Of a stretch of DNA of 54,888 nucleotides, positions 43,773-52,709 are shown one piece after another. The translations under genes and the position numbers were made by a program. Location: the NCBI RefSeq assembly GCF_047634455.1, contig NZ_JBLIAI010000015.1, forward strand, positions 1 to 54,888, written 5' to 3'. Under the pieces are notes generated by a model. The model saw only the letters and a program-made list of their open reading frames with translations. It made no database searches and had not been told where the DNA came from. The stretch comes from Maritalea sp047634455 (GTDB taxonomy: Bacteria > Pseudomonadota > Alphaproteobacteria > Rhizobiales > Devosiaceae). Position 1 is the stretch's first letter. Each line of letters opens with the position of its first letter.

Positions 43773-44360
43773 TCAGAGCCAGCCAGCGAGCACGCCCACA
43801 CCGCCCAGTGCAAATATACCGCCGGCAATCTGAGCGATCAGCCGCCCATGGCGTCCGATAATTTTCGCCGCCCCGAGCGCAGCGAGTATGCCAACCGCGT
43901 GAAGCGTAGCGGTCGCGGTGATGAACCCAATAGCATAGCTCAGCCCACCCACAGTTTCTGGCATTTCCGCACCGTGCGAGTGCCCATGAAATATCGCAAA
44001 GAAGCCGACAAGTGCCATGGCAAAGCTGACCGGCATAGGTCGACCAAGGGCCGCCGCCCCGCCAATGACGATACTGGACAGCGCAATTCCAAGCTCAACG
44101 AACGGAACATATACTTGATTGACCCCAAGAACAAAGCCCCCCACCATCATAGAAACAAAAGCTGCCGGAACCAGCCAAATTGCCCGTCCACCAAGGACGA
44201 AAGCGAAAACACCGACGGCCACCATCGCAAGGACATGATCGATACCGCTGATCGGATGGACCAAGCCATTCAAGAAGCCAGTCGTTTCGCCGACGCCAGT
44301 ATGGGCGAAGGCCATCGACGGCGTTAAAATGAGTATGATCGTGAAGATAAGTTTGCGCAT
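43773..44360 (-). CDS. HupE/UreJ-family membrane protein
   Basis: A 195-residue membrane protein: signal peptide (residues 1-19, ending in AFA), then about six hydrophobic spans. The family marks HPISGIDHVLAM near residue 36 and FHGHSHGAEMP near 124 are histidine clusters thought to bind nickel or cobalt. HupE/UreJ proteins are taken as Ni/Co carriers for hydrogenase or urease, but neither enzyme is encoded here, so its metal and partner are unknown. AAGGAG precedes the ATG by six bases. Confidence 0.88.
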   Translation of the reverse strand: MRKLIFTIILILTPSMAFAHTGVGETTGFLNGLVHPISGIDHVLAMVAVGVFAFVLGGRAIWLVPAAFVSMMVGGFVLGVNQVYVPFVELGIALSSIVIGGAAALGRPMPVSFAMALVGFFAIFHGHSHGAEMPETVGGLSYAIGFITATATLHAVGILAALGAAKIIGRHGRLIAQIAGGIFALGGVGVLAGWL

Positions 44361-44666
44361 AAAGCTCCTTCGTGGGACCCGCGTCCCATGGCGTTGTTGA
44401 TCGACGCTGGTCTTTTAACTCTGATCCACCCAACCTTGCCAGACGTTTCTGGTGATACTTTTGGGGGGTAAAGTCATTAAAGTTGCCAGCGGTTGCAGGT
44501 CTTTTTACCGGCCATGCCGTTTCACTTTTAACGAAGCATCGTGTTGTGTATTTTATCGTTTTGCAAATCGATTACCAGCCCGAGTTCCGCCAAAATCGTC
44601 GCACATACTCAGCGTTTTATTGAAAGTAGATCGGTATATGCTGCTTCATTTGCCCAATGTCCGCCC
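44361..44666. other. Gene-free stretch upstream of the HupE-like gene
   Basis: 306 bases without a supported gene between two minus-strand genes. The only clear structure is TGGGAC-CCGC-GTCCCA (44373-44388), a six-pair hairpin 13 bases before the HupE-like ATG, next to its ribosome site, where it could hinder translation. I found no cobalamin-riboswitch core. Confidence 0.4.
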
Positions 44667-45626
44667 TTAACCCGCCAACATGCCCTCAATCTTTTCCTGC
44701 ACGCTCAGTGCTTCTTGGATGGTTGCTAATTTGTGCGCTTCGCCCCGCATACAACACTCGAAATGATCAAGCTGGAGATGAAGCCCGTCAATCCGGGCAT
44801 TTTTCGAAGGGAACACCACTTGCTTAAACGCATCGCCTTCGCTCTCCCATAACTCGCTAAACTGTTCGACCCGAAAGCTTTTCTTGCTTCCTTTGATCAC
44901 CAGCCCTTGCCTGTCTGGCTGTGCGCCACCAACGTTTGCAAACACATTGAGCGGTAAACCCTCATGGTTTGAAAGCTGGGCGGACAAGTTGGTTTCGCAC
45001 AGATATTCATCGGGGAAAGTTGGATGCGCCCATTTGAGGTGGGTTGTGCCCAACAAACGTTCGGCAAAAAACACAAAATGCGAAATCACCTCGCGGGTCA
45101 TCCCGCCTTCTGCCTTAAATCGCAGCCAATCGGCTTCTTGCTGCCAAACCCGTGGCCATTGAGCATAAGAAACTTCGATATCGATGCCGATTAGGTCGCC
45201 CATTTCACCCGATTGCAAAGCGGTTTCGATCTCTGCCAGCGGCTCGCCAGTGGCTTGAACAAAATTTACAGCAACTGGCACGCCCGTTTGCTCCAAGTGA
45301 TGCACCATCGCGCGGCTCGCAGCCAAATTAATCCCTAATGGTTTTTCCAAAAACAATGGCTTACCGCAATCCGCACCAATCATTGCATAAAGCCGACGCG
45401 GATCGGGTGGGCAAGCGAGATAGATCACATTTGCGGCTTCGATTGCTGCTTCTGGGCTGTCAGAGACTACTGCATCCGGCGCCAAAGCCACAGCTTTTGC
45501 TACCGCATCGAGATTGGGATCCCAAATATGGCTGGCGCGGAACTTATCGTGGGTTGCCAGCGCTTCAAGCATGCGCCGACCCATGACCCCAAGGCCAATC
45601 ACCGCAACTGAAGTTTTGTCGTCCAT
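44667..45626 (-). CDS. Gfo/Idh/MocA-family oxidoreductase
   Basis: A 319-residue NAD(P)-binding protein. The Rossmann loop is VAVIGLGVMGRRML at the N-terminus, and the conserved Glu-Lys-Pro is in PLFLEKPLGIN near residue 92. The C-terminal half is the open sheet that binds the sugar or alcohol substrate, with the conserved catalytic-site His region at REVISHFVFFAERLL. Start at 45626 has GGGGACAG upstream. Substrate unknown; no sugar genes lie nearby. It follows moeB on the same strand after 39 bases. Confidence 0.88.
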   Translation of the reverse strand: MDDKTSVAVIGLGVMGRRMLEALATHDKFRASHIWDPNLDAVAKAVALAPDAVVSDSPEAAIEAANVIYLACPPDPRRLYAMIGADCGKPLFLEKPLGINLAASRAMVHHLEQTGVPVAVNFVQATGEPLAEIETALQSGEMGDLIGIDIEVSYAQWPRVWQQEADWLRFKAEGGMTREVISHFVFFAERLLGTTHLKWAHPTFPDEYLCETNLSAQLSNHEGLPLNVFANVGGAQPDRQGLVIKGSKKSFRVEQFSELWESEGDAFKQVVFPSKNARIDGLHLQLDHFECCMRGEAHKLATIQEALSVQEKIEGMLAG

Positions 45627-45665
45627 TTGCTGTCCCCATTTTTTTCGCAATAAAGGCTAGATTGC

Positions 45666-46406
45666 CTATTCGTTGCGTCGATATTTCATCTCGCGAAAAC
45701 GAGCATCGCGCCCATCATATGTTAGAAGTCGTCCAACAAGTGGTTCACCAACGCCCGTGATCAGCTTTACCGCTTCCATGGCTTGCAGCCCCCCAATCAC
45801 AGCGGTAATCGGTCCCAATATACCCGCTTCTTCGCACGAAGGCAGTTGACCGGGTGTGGGGCGATGGGGATACAGATCAGCAAAGCGGGGTTGATTGATT
45901 TCATATGGCTTAAACACCGTCAGGTTGCCATCAAACAGCGAAACCGCGCCGGCCACCAATGGAATTTTAGCAGCTTCGCAAAAATCAGCCACGAGCGCCC
46001 GCGTGTCAAAATTGTCAGACCCGTCCACCACCAAATCATAGGGCGCAACGATGCCCGCACCGTTTGCCGCGTTCAATCTTTCATTGATCGCGTTGAAGTT
46101 AACATGCGGATTAAGGTCTTGGGCAAAACGCTGCGCCGAATCAACTTTGGCCACGTCGCCATCTTGGGTGCGGTGCACGATTTGGCGCTGCAAGTTGGAC
46201 AGCGAAACAACATCGTCGTCCACCACGCCAATCGTGCCAACGCCAGCCGCTGCCAAATAGGCAATCACCGGGCTGCCCAAGCCGCCCGCGCCAATAATCA
46301 GCACTTTTGCAGCTTTTAGTTTTTGCTGACCACTGCCGCCGATATCTTTAAGAACAATATGGCGCGCATACCGCTTGGTTTCTTCGCCGGTTAGTCGCAA
46401 TTTCAT
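45666..46406 (-). CDS. moeB: MoeB/ThiF-family adenylyltransferase
   Basis: A 246-residue E1-like enzyme that activates the C-terminus of a small sulfur carrier such as MoaD or ThiS with ATP. The ATP loop is IIGAGGLGSPVIAYL near residue 37, with DDDVVSLSNLQRQI near 63 and VVDGSDNFDTR near 125. The catalytic Cys is in LPSCEEAGILGP. The two Cys-x-x-Cys zinc pairs of classic MoeB are absent: the first site reads RFADLYPHR and the protein ends at KYRRNE. Both are features I have seen in alphaproteobacterial forms. It overlaps the upstream gene by four bases. ThiF is an alternative name. Confidence 0.85.
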   Translation of the reverse strand: MKLRLTGEETKRYARHIVLKDIGGSGQQKLKAAKVLIIGAGGLGSPVIAYLAAAGVGTIGVVDDDVVSLSNLQRQIVHRTQDGDVAKVDSAQRFAQDLNPHVNFNAINERLNAANGAGIVAPYDLVVDGSDNFDTRALVADFCEAAKIPLVAGAVSLFDGNLTVFKPYEINQPRFADLYPHRPTPGQLPSCEEAGILGPITAVIGGLQAMEAVKLITGVGEPLVGRLLTYDGRDARFREMKYRRNE

Positions 46407-47131
46407 TCCTCGTAATTGAGCGGCACGGCGATAAATCGCCGATCCGGTCCTTCAAAGCCAAACGCCCAAACAGAAACTAATGCGATGGCACGCGAAAGAT
46501 TTGTGTCCTGAAAAGGCACCACAATGGCGCTCAGCCGATAGGCAAGGGGGCAACCACGGGATTTGGGGATATTGTCGTCCTGATGAATTAAGTTGATGTT
46601 CCCATCTGCCGCCAAATAAAGTGCAAACCCTTGTGTTGCCTCTTCCATATAGGAAGCACAGTTTTCAGTCGAAGGCACATCAAAAACACTGAGCTGAAGT
46701 TCATACTCCCCCCACATCGCGTCAACGCCAGTGTGGCCGGGCAGGTTAAAGGGCAGTTCAAGATCTGGATTTGCGGGGTCACCGTCGGCTTTTATCGCCA
46801 GTGCTTGTGCAGGATGCGTAATGTTAAGAGACAGTAATGCGGGTTCAGCCATGGATTGTGCGGAAGTTCTAGCAGAGTACAGATCTATCTCCTCGTCTTC
46901 AGCCTGATACCGATATGGCGCACCCGCAACCCATTTATCTTCAGCCACATCGATGATGAAAATCGTCGAATAAGCAAAACCGGACCCGTCTTGAATACCA
47001 TATTCCTCAAACGCGAAATATTTGCCGTCCGGTGAATAGCCGATCAGATCAAACGCTGCGCGCTCTGCGGCAAATGCGCCAATGTTCAGCGACACCCAAA
47101 TAAAAATTGCAGCCAGAATTTTGTAAAACAT
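46403..47131 (-). CDS. DUF2259-family predicted secreted protein
   Basis: A 242-residue protein with a signal peptide (core ILAAIFIWVSLNIGAFA). The mature N-terminus FDLIGYSPDGKYFAFEEYG is the DUF2259 mark, a beta-propeller-like repeat seen in Rhizobiales secreted proteins of unknown function. Two later cysteines (ENCASYM and RGCPLAY) could form a disulfide. The start at 47131 has GGGAG upstream. It lies between dut and moeB in one minus-strand run, 19 bases after the dut stop. Confidence 0.82.
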   Translation of the reverse strand: MFYKILAAIFIWVSLNIGAFAAERAAFDLIGYSPDGKYFAFEEYGIQDGSGFAYSTIFIIDVAEDKWVAGAPYRYQAEDEEIDLYSARTSAQSMAEPALLSLNITHPAQALAIKADGDPANPDLELPFNLPGHTGVDAMWGEYELQLSVFDVPSTENCASYMEEATQGFALYLAADGNINLIHQDDNIPKSRGCPLAYRLSAIVVPFQDTNLSRAIALVSVWAFGFEGPDRRFIAVPLNYEE

Positions 47132-47150
47132 CAAATTGCTCCCTAATTTG

Positions 47151-47615
47151 TTAGGAGGTGGCAACTCCCGTAGAACCATGCCCGCCCGCACCGCGTTCAG
47201 TTATATCCAGAGTATCTGTCTCTATCATGTTGATTTTCGGCACTGGCGCAATCACCATCTGTGCAATGCGATCACCACGATTGACGGTGAAGGGCGCTTT
47301 GCCGTGATTGATCAGAATAACCATGACCTCGCCACGATAGTCCGCATCAATGGTGCCGGGTGAATTGAGTGTTGTCACGCCAAACTTTGCTGCCAAGCCA
47401 GAACGGGGCCGGATTTGCGCTTCATATCCTTCGGCCAGACCAAGCGCAAAACCCAAGGGTACGATGTCTTGGTCGCCAGCTTTAATAACCATCGGCTGAT
47501 CGCCAGGAACAGCGGCACACAGGTCCAGACCTGCGGCGCCGGCAGTGGCTTGATAAGGGGGTTTCAGCCCTTTGCCATGCGGCAAAACCTTATATTTAAC
47601 GTCAAGTGCGCTCAT
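47151..47615 (-). CDS. dut: Deoxyuridine 5'-triphosphate nucleotidohydrolase
   Basis: A 154-residue trimeric dUTPase that hydrolyses dUTP to dUMP, keeping uracil out of DNA and feeding dTMP synthesis. All five motifs are seen: AGLDLCAA, PRSGLAAKFG, GTIDADYRGE, RGDRIAQMVIAP and the C-terminal RGAGGHGSTG. It starts four bases after coaBC, the usual coaBC-dut pair. Confidence 0.97.
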   Translation of the reverse strand: MSALDVKYKVLPHGKGLKPPYQATAGAAGLDLCAAVPGDQPMVIKAGDQDIVPLGFALGLAEGYEAQIRPRSGLAAKFGVTTLNSPGTIDADYRGEVMVILINHGKAPFTVNRGDRIAQMVIAPVPKINMIETDTLDITERGAGGHGSTGVATS

Positions 47616-47619
47616 GGGA

Positions 47620-48840
47620 TCAGTCCGGATGTTTGAGAAATGATGCGATGCGGTTGGTGAGTTTTAGCCCCACTTCGGCTTTGCTCATCTGTGTCCATTC
47701 TTGATGGCCTTGCTTATCAAAGAAAATGATCACATTGCTGTCGCCACCAAAGGTGCCGCTGCTCTCGCTCACATCGTTGGCCAACAACCAATCGCATCCT
47801 TTGCGTTCATACTTAGCGCGCGCATGCTTCACCACATTTTCAGTTTCGGCAGCAAAACCAATCACCAGTTGCGGGCGCTCGCCCGGCTCAAGTGCGGCAA
47901 CCGACTTCAAAATGTCTGGGTTTAGAACCATTTCAACGCTTGGCGCTTTGCCGTCGCCCTTTTTCTTTATCTTTTCAGAGCCTGCATCTTTAGGTCGCCA
48001 ATCAGAAACGGCGGCGCAAAATATTGCCACATCACACGGCAATGTCTCATGCACCGCATCATACATGTCTTGTGCGGTGGTGATTTGGGTCACATTTACC
48101 CCGTTTGGCGGCGGCACGTCAGCCGCACCAGTGACAAATTCAATCTCAGCACCTGCTGCGCGCAAGGATGCGGCAATGGCGGTGCCTTGTTTGCCGGATG
48201 AGGCGTTCGATAGATAGCGAACCGGGTCCAGCGGCTCGCGGGTTGCACCAGACGTCACCAAAATCCGCTTGCCTTTGAGGGGCAGGTTCTCGCTAAAGGT
48301 GAAAAAATAGTCTTGGATCGCTGCAAAAACGGTTTCGGGTTCCGCCAAGCGCCCTGGGCCGAATTCGCCACAAGCCATTTCCCCACTGACAGGCCCAACA
48401 ATTTGCATGCCGTCATCAACGACCAATTTCAGATTGCGCTGGGTTGGGGCAGCGGACCACATTTTTACGTTCATCGCAGGCGCAACGATGACATGTTTGT
48501 CGCGCGCCAAAATCGCGGTGGACGCCAAATCATCGGCCAAACCGTTGGCCATTTTTGCCATAAAGTTGGCGGTGCATGGCGCAACCACAATCAAGTCCGC
48601 ATCGCGCACCAATTCAATATGCCCAATTTCGCTTTCGCGGGTTAAGTCAAACAGGTCGGTCAAAGCCGCATTGCCCGCAAGCGTGCCAGCGGTTAGCGGG
48701 GTCACAAATTCCTCCGCCGAAGCCGTCAGAATAGGTTGCACCTCACCACCTGCTTTTTTGATCAAGCGAATGAGATCAATCGCTTTAAAGGCAGCGATGC
48801 CGCCCGTGATGATCAGCAATATTTTTTTGCCTGCCAACAT
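47620..48840 (-). CDS. coaBC: Bifunctional phosphopantothenoylcysteine decarboxylase / phosphopantothenate-cysteine ligase
   Basis: A 406-residue flavoprotein for two steps of coenzyme A synthesis. The CoaC half has the flavin site ITGGIAAFKA, PAMNVKMW, and the substrate lid Cys in MACGEFGPGRLAEP near residue 155; the CoaB half begins at VTSGATREPLDPVRYLSN near 194 and holds the ligase. ATG at 48840 has GGAG at a good distance; another ATG three codons upstream (48849) is too near it. Downstream is dut, upstream ubiB. Confidence 0.96.
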   Translation of the reverse strand: MLAGKKILLIITGGIAAFKAIDLIRLIKKAGGEVQPILTASAEEFVTPLTAGTLAGNAALTDLFDLTRESEIGHIELVRDADLIVVAPCTANFMAKMANGLADDLASTAILARDKHVIVAPAMNVKMWSAAPTQRNLKLVVDDGMQIVGPVSGEMACGEFGPGRLAEPETVFAAIQDYFFTFSENLPLKGKRILVTSGATREPLDPVRYLSNASSGKQGTAIAASLRAAGAEIEFVTGAADVPPPNGVNVTQITTAQDMYDAVHETLPCDVAIFCAAVSDWRPKDAGSEKIKKKGDGKAPSVEMVLNPDILKSVAALEPGERPQLVIGFAAETENVVKHARAKYERKGCDWLLANDVSESSGTFGGDSNVIIFFDKQGHQEWTQMSKAEVGLKLTNRIASFLKHPD

Positions 48841-48872
48841 GTGGGGCATACTCCGCTAGATGAGAATTGTTG

Positions 48873-50408
48873 CTAAACTAACGTCTTTATCGCCGCCGCG
48901 CCAACACCAATCATCAGCGCTACCACCAAAACGGCAAACCAACTTGTCATAAAGAAAGGTGGATTCGCCCGGTCTTTTTCGGCTTGCTCCAGCATCGCCT
49001 CATAGCGTTGCACCAGCAAAGGCACTTTTTTCGCCGCGCCATAAAGCGCGATAGCGGTGTCCTTTGCTTCTTCTGCGATGCCAATTGGCCCCACATTTCG
49101 CTTCACCCATTTGCTCACAATAGGTTCGGCAATGGTCCAAATGTTCAGTTCTGGGTCCAGCGTGCGCGCCACGCCCTCCACCAACACCATGTTCTTTTGC
49201 AACATCACCAGTTCAGTGCGGGTTTCCATTTCAAATAAAGCTGTATTGTCGAGCAATTGGGTGAGGACTTTCGCCATGGAAATTTCACTTGCTGGACGCC
49301 CCACCAACGGCTCACCAATAGAGCGTAGCGATTGCGCGAAATCGTCAACCGATTGATGTTTGGGTACATAGCCAATATCAAAGTGCAGTTGCGAAATATG
49401 ACGATAATCGCGCCGGATGAAGCCATAAAGGATTTCGGCGAGGAATTTTTGTTCTTGCTTGCCAATGCGGCCCATAATGCCAAAATCAACGGCCCGCACA
49501 TGGCCGGTTTTTGGATCAACAAACAGATTGCCCGGATGCATATCTGCATGAAAATACCCGTCACGAATCGCGTGAAGCAGAAAATGCTGCATCAGCGCTT
49601 TCGCCACCTTTTTCCGGTCAACGCCTGCTGCGTCTAGCTGGTCGTGTTCGCGGATCGGGATGCCGTCCATCCAGGACGTGGTCAATACATTGCGGGCGGT
49701 CTGTGGCCAATGCACAGTGGGGATTTCAAATCCCTCATCGTCCTTGGTGTTTTCAAACAGCTCAGAAATGGCGGCCGCTTCCATGCGCAAGTCCATTTCC
49801 AGAATGGCAGAGCGCTCTAACGTGGCCACAATATCTTTGGGGCGTAGTCGCTTGGCTCTTGGGTCGACCAACTCAACAAGACCAGCCGCGGCTTTAAGGG
49901 AAGCAAGGTCCTTTTTAAACCGCATTTCTACATCAGGCCGCAATAATTTGATGGCAATTTTTTGCTTGGTTCCATCTTCATTGATCAGGGTCGCGCTATG
50001 CACCTGAGCGATCGAAGCGGCTGCCACCGGGTCAGAAATATCCGTGAGTGCATTTACTTTGTCGCCCAGAGCCTCGGCCAGAATGGCGGGCACCAATTTT
50101 GCATCAAAGGGCGGCATTTTGTCTTGCAGATTGGCCAAATCCTGCGCCACCAACGGCCCCACCACATCCGCGCGCGTTGCCAGCACTTGGCCCAGCTTCA
50201 CATAAGTTGGCCCAAGTTTTTGTAGCGCCGCAGACAAACGTTCAACCCGCCCGGTTTTGCGCACCGCACGGCGTTCAATCAGCCGCGCAAACCAGATCGC
50301 GGTTGCGGCAGGTCCTTTAATGCCTTGGCCTTCGGTTAACGAGAATGCGCCTTCACGCGCCAACACATAACCAGCCCGCACGAGACGGAGATAAGCAAAA
50401 AGCCCCAT
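48873..50408 (-). CDS. ubiB: UbiB-family atypical kinase/ATPase for ubiquinone synthesis
   Basis: A 511-residue ADCK/ABC1 protein that assists extraction of ubiquinone precursors from the membrane. Visible are the K-x-G-Q motif (YVKLGQVLATRAD near residue 73), the alanine-rich loop AAASIAQVHSATL, the catalytic HADMHPGNLFVD near 303, and the metal-binding VRAVDFGIMGR. One or two membrane spans close the protein (FAVLVVALMIGVGAAAI). It lies in the classic ubiE-ubiB-coaBC-dut run. Confidence 0.96.
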   Translation of the reverse strand: MGLFAYLRLVRAGYVLAREGAFSLTEGQGIKGPAATAIWFARLIERRAVRKTGRVERLSAALQKLGPTYVKLGQVLATRADVVGPLVAQDLANLQDKMPPFDAKLVPAILAEALGDKVNALTDISDPVAAASIAQVHSATLINEDGTKQKIAIKLLRPDVEMRFKKDLASLKAAAGLVELVDPRAKRLRPKDIVATLERSAILEMDLRMEAAAISELFENTKDDEGFEIPTVHWPQTARNVLTTSWMDGIPIREHDQLDAAGVDRKKVAKALMQHFLLHAIRDGYFHADMHPGNLFVDPKTGHVRAVDFGIMGRIGKQEQKFLAEILYGFIRRDYRHISQLHFDIGYVPKHQSVDDFAQSLRSIGEPLVGRPASEISMAKVLTQLLDNTALFEMETRTELVMLQKNMVLVEGVARTLDPELNIWTIAEPIVSKWVKRNVGPIGIAEEAKDTAIALYGAAKKVPLLVQRYEAMLEQAEKDRANPPFFMTSWFAVLVVALMIGVGAAAIKTLV

Positions 50409-50419
50409 TTTTCGTCCGC

Positions 50420-51187
50420 CTATCTTAGTTTCCAGCCAGAATGAATGGCGGCAATATTGCCGCTTAACGGCGTATGGGTAACCCGCGAAAAGCCTGCATC
50501 CTCAATCATGGTACAAAATTGTTGGGGTTTGGGGAATTTGCGAATGCTCTCAATCAAATATTGATAAGGTTGCGCATCCCCGGTCACGACCCCGCCAATC
50601 GGTGGGATCACATGTTCAGAGAACATATCATAGATCTTATCAAGACCCGGCACATCAACCTCAGAGAATTCCATGACCATTATTCGACCGCCACGTTTTA
50701 AAACCCGATAGGCTTCGGCTAACGCTTTGTCGATCTGTGGCACGTTCCGCATACCAAAGGAAATCGTATAAACGTCATAGCAATTGTCTTCAAACGGCAA
50801 CTCTTCAGCGTTGGCCTCAACGAACTCGACGCCATCCTGATAGCGCCATGTTTTGGCCCGCTCGGCACCAACCCGCAACATGTCTGAATTAATGTCGGAA
50901 ACGGTGACCTTTGCATAGCCATGCGATGCGTTTTTGATCCGCTGGGCGATATCGCCGGTGCCCCCCGCCATATCCAACACTTCAAACGGGCGTTTGCCGC
51001 CTTTGGGGGGCGCAAGATTGGCCACAAAGGCGTCTTTCCATACCCGATGCATCCCGCCACTCATCAGATCATTCATAATGTCGTAGCGGTCGGCGACTTT
51101 GTGGAAAACGTCATTCACCATCCCTTGTTTTTCATCCAAGGGGACTTCGCGTTCGCCAAAGTGGGTTGTTTGTTGCGCTTCACTCAT
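50420..51187 (-). CDS. ubiE: Demethylmenaquinone/ubiquinone C-methyltransferase UbiE
   Basis: A 255-residue SAM-dependent methyltransferase that adds the C-methyl group to the quinone ring. SAM site VLDMAGGTGDIAQRI near residue 71, and the family segments DVFHKVADRYDIMNDLMSGG near the start and VMEFSEVDVPGLDKIYD. ATG at 51187; a GTG four codons upstream is less likely. It starts a minus-strand run through dut and is divergent from mutM. Confidence 0.96.
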   Translation of the reverse strand: MSEAQQTTHFGEREVPLDEKQGMVNDVFHKVADRYDIMNDLMSGGMHRVWKDAFVANLAPPKGGKRPFEVLDMAGGTGDIAQRIKNASHGYAKVTVSDINSDMLRVGAERAKTWRYQDGVEFVEANAEELPFEDNCYDVYTISFGMRNVPQIDKALAEAYRVLKRGGRIMVMEFSEVDVPGLDKIYDMFSEHVIPPIGGVVTGDAQPYQYLIESIRKFPKPQQFCTMIEDAGFSRVTHTPLSGNIAAIHSGWKLR

Positions 51188-51330
51188 CTTTATGGTCACT
51201 TGTTTGTCGTCACTTGCAAATCATCAATGTTGGCGCACCTTATCCCATGCGCCTCAGCTTTTCTATGGCTGACGCATGTAACAGGCCTGCGCGTCATTGC
51301 CACAGTTAATGTGCAAAAGGAAACAGCAAA

Positions 51331-52212
51331 TTGCCTGAATTACCAGAGGTTGAAACGGTCAAAAACGGCCTCGCACCCTTTATGGATGGGGCAACGATCA
51401 CCCGCGTGGTGCTCAACCGCGAGAATTTGCGCTTTCCCTTTCCGGATAACTTCAAATCTTTGCTTGAAGGTCAACAAATCGGCCAATTGCGCCGCCGCGC
51501 CAAATATCTAATTATTCCGCTCACCTCTGGCACCCATATGCTCGCCCATTTGGGCATGAGCGGCAGTTTTAAGATAAACGCCGAATTGGTTGAAGGTGCA
51601 GCCCGCAAATTTGTACCCTTGTCCCAGGAAAAGCATGACCATGTGATTTTAGAAATCGCACACCCGCAAAAAGGCCGGGTCGACATCATATATAACGACC
51701 CGCGTCGATTTGGGTATATGGACTTGTTTGAGGATGAGGCACAAAGCCCCCACTTTGCCAATATGGGCCCTGAGCCCTTGGGCAACCAATTCAGTGCGCA
51801 ACATCTTGCCGACCGATTCTTAAATAAGAAGACCCCAATCAAGTCGGCGCTGCTCGATCAGCGCAACGTGGCAGGTTTGGGTAATATCTATGTGTGCGAG
51901 GCCTTGTTCATCGCAAAAATTGACCCAAGACGCTCAGTCGGTACGCTGGTCAAGGCCGACGGTGGGCCGAAAAAAGCACTGGAACTGTTGGCGCCAACCA
52001 TTGTGCATGTACTCAATGAGGCGATCGCGGCGGGCGGGTCAACGCTTAAAGACTTTAAGCATGCCAACGGAGAATTGGGCTATTTCCAGCATCGGTTTAA
52101 AGCCTATGGGCGCGAGGGCGAACGTTGCCTTTCTCCAGGTTGTAAAGGAGAAATTGCACGCATCGTGCAATCTGGTCGTTCAACCTTTTATTGCCCGAGC
52201 TGCCAAACATAG
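51331..52212 (+). CDS. mutM: Formamidopyrimidine-DNA glycosylase
   Basis: A 293-residue base-excision repair enzyme that removes 8-oxoguanine and formamidopyrimidines. The catalytic Pro and Glu follow the start Met (PELPEVETV), the helix-two-turn-helix region holds NVAGLGNIYVCEALF, and a C-terminal zinc finger has the four cysteines in CLSPGCKGE and YCPSC. TTG start, with AAAGGA ten bases upstream; the Met-Pro-Glu order fixes it. Divergent from ubiE. Confidence 0.96.
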   Translation: MPELPEVETVKNGLAPFMDGATITRVVLNRENLRFPFPDNFKSLLEGQQIGQLRRRAKYLIIPLTSGTHMLAHLGMSGSFKINAELVEGAARKFVPLSQEKHDHVILEIAHPQKGRVDIIYNDPRRFGYMDLFEDEAQSPHFANMGPEPLGNQFSAQHLADRFLNKKTPIKSALLDQRNVAGLGNIYVCEALFIAKIDPRRSVGTLVKADGGPKKALELLAPTIVHVLNEAIAAGGSTLKDFKHANGELGYFQHRFKAYGREGERCLSPGCKGEIARIVQSGRSTFYCPSCQT

Positions 52213-52263
52213 GCCAAAGACTCTTCCACCGGGGCTTTGCGGGCAATTTCCGCTCATTTCCTA

Positions 52264-52292
52264 TTGACCAAATTCAATCTTCAACCTATAAC
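52264..52292 (+). promoter_or_regulatory. rpsT promoter
   Basis: TTGACC (52264-52269) and TATAAC (52287-52292) are exactly 17 bases apart, matching five of six at each box. Transcription would begin near 52299, giving a leader of about 90 bases. Confidence 0.7.
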
Positions 52293-52310
52293 CCGGCCAA
52301 CGTAGTTTCT

Positions 52311-52334
52311 GGCGGCCTTAGGTGCCGCCGCTTT
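52311..52334 (+). promoter_or_regulatory. Hairpin with T tract in the rpsT leader
   Basis: GGCGGC (52311-52316) and GCCGCC (52324-52329) pair around a seven-base loop, then GCTTTTA follows. Sitting between the promoter and the rpsT start, it could attenuate rpsT (S20 controls its own synthesis in enterics), or it could be the mutM terminator; mutM ends 98 bases upstream. Confidence 0.5.
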
Positions 52335-52387
52335 TATTTCGCATATCTGTCAACGGGCGGGGCGCGAATAGGCACAAAGAGGACCAC

Positions 52388-52654
52388 ATGGCCAATACTC
52401 CATCAGCTAAAAAAGCTGTTCGTAAAATTGAGCGCCGCACCGAAGTGAATAAAGCACGTCGTTCGCGTATGCGCACATTCATCCGTAAGGTTGAAGAAGC
52501 AATCACATCTGGCGATAGCGCCGTAGCAAAAACTGCTTTGCAAGCCGCTCAACCAGAAATCATGCGCGCAGCGCAAAAAGGCATCGTTCACAAAAACCAT
52601 GCTTCTCGCAAAATTTCACGTCTTTCTACGCGGGTTAAAGCCCTAAGCGCATAA
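52388..52654 (+). CDS. rpsT: 30S ribosomal protein S20
   Basis: An 88-residue three-helix protein that binds 16S rRNA, rich in Lys and Arg: MANTPSAKKAVRKIERR at the start and KNHASRKISRLSTRV near the end, which is the family mark. AGAGGA precedes the ATG. The place between mutM and dnaA is standard for Rhizobiales. Confidence 0.97.
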   Translation: MANTPSAKKAVRKIERRTEVNKARRSRMRTFIRKVEEAITSGDSAVAKTALQAAQPEIMRAAQKGIVHKNHASRKISRLSTRVKALSA

Positions 52655-52684
52655 GCGCCGCTTTATCACCAGTAGATGTATTTA

Positions 52685-52709
52685 GGGTCGCCTTCGGGCG
52701 GCCTTTTTT
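52685..52709 (+). terminator. Rho-independent terminator after rpsT
   Basis: GGTCGCC (52686-52692) and GGCGGCC (52697-52703) form a seven-pair stem with one G-U closing the very stable TTCG tetraloop, followed by TTTTTT. About 30 bases past the rpsT stop. Confidence 0.9.

Noticed and set aside
44361..44666. Cobalamin riboswitch before the HupE-like gene
   Set aside because: Such genes can carry one, but the conserved B12-box sequence was not found on the minus strand.
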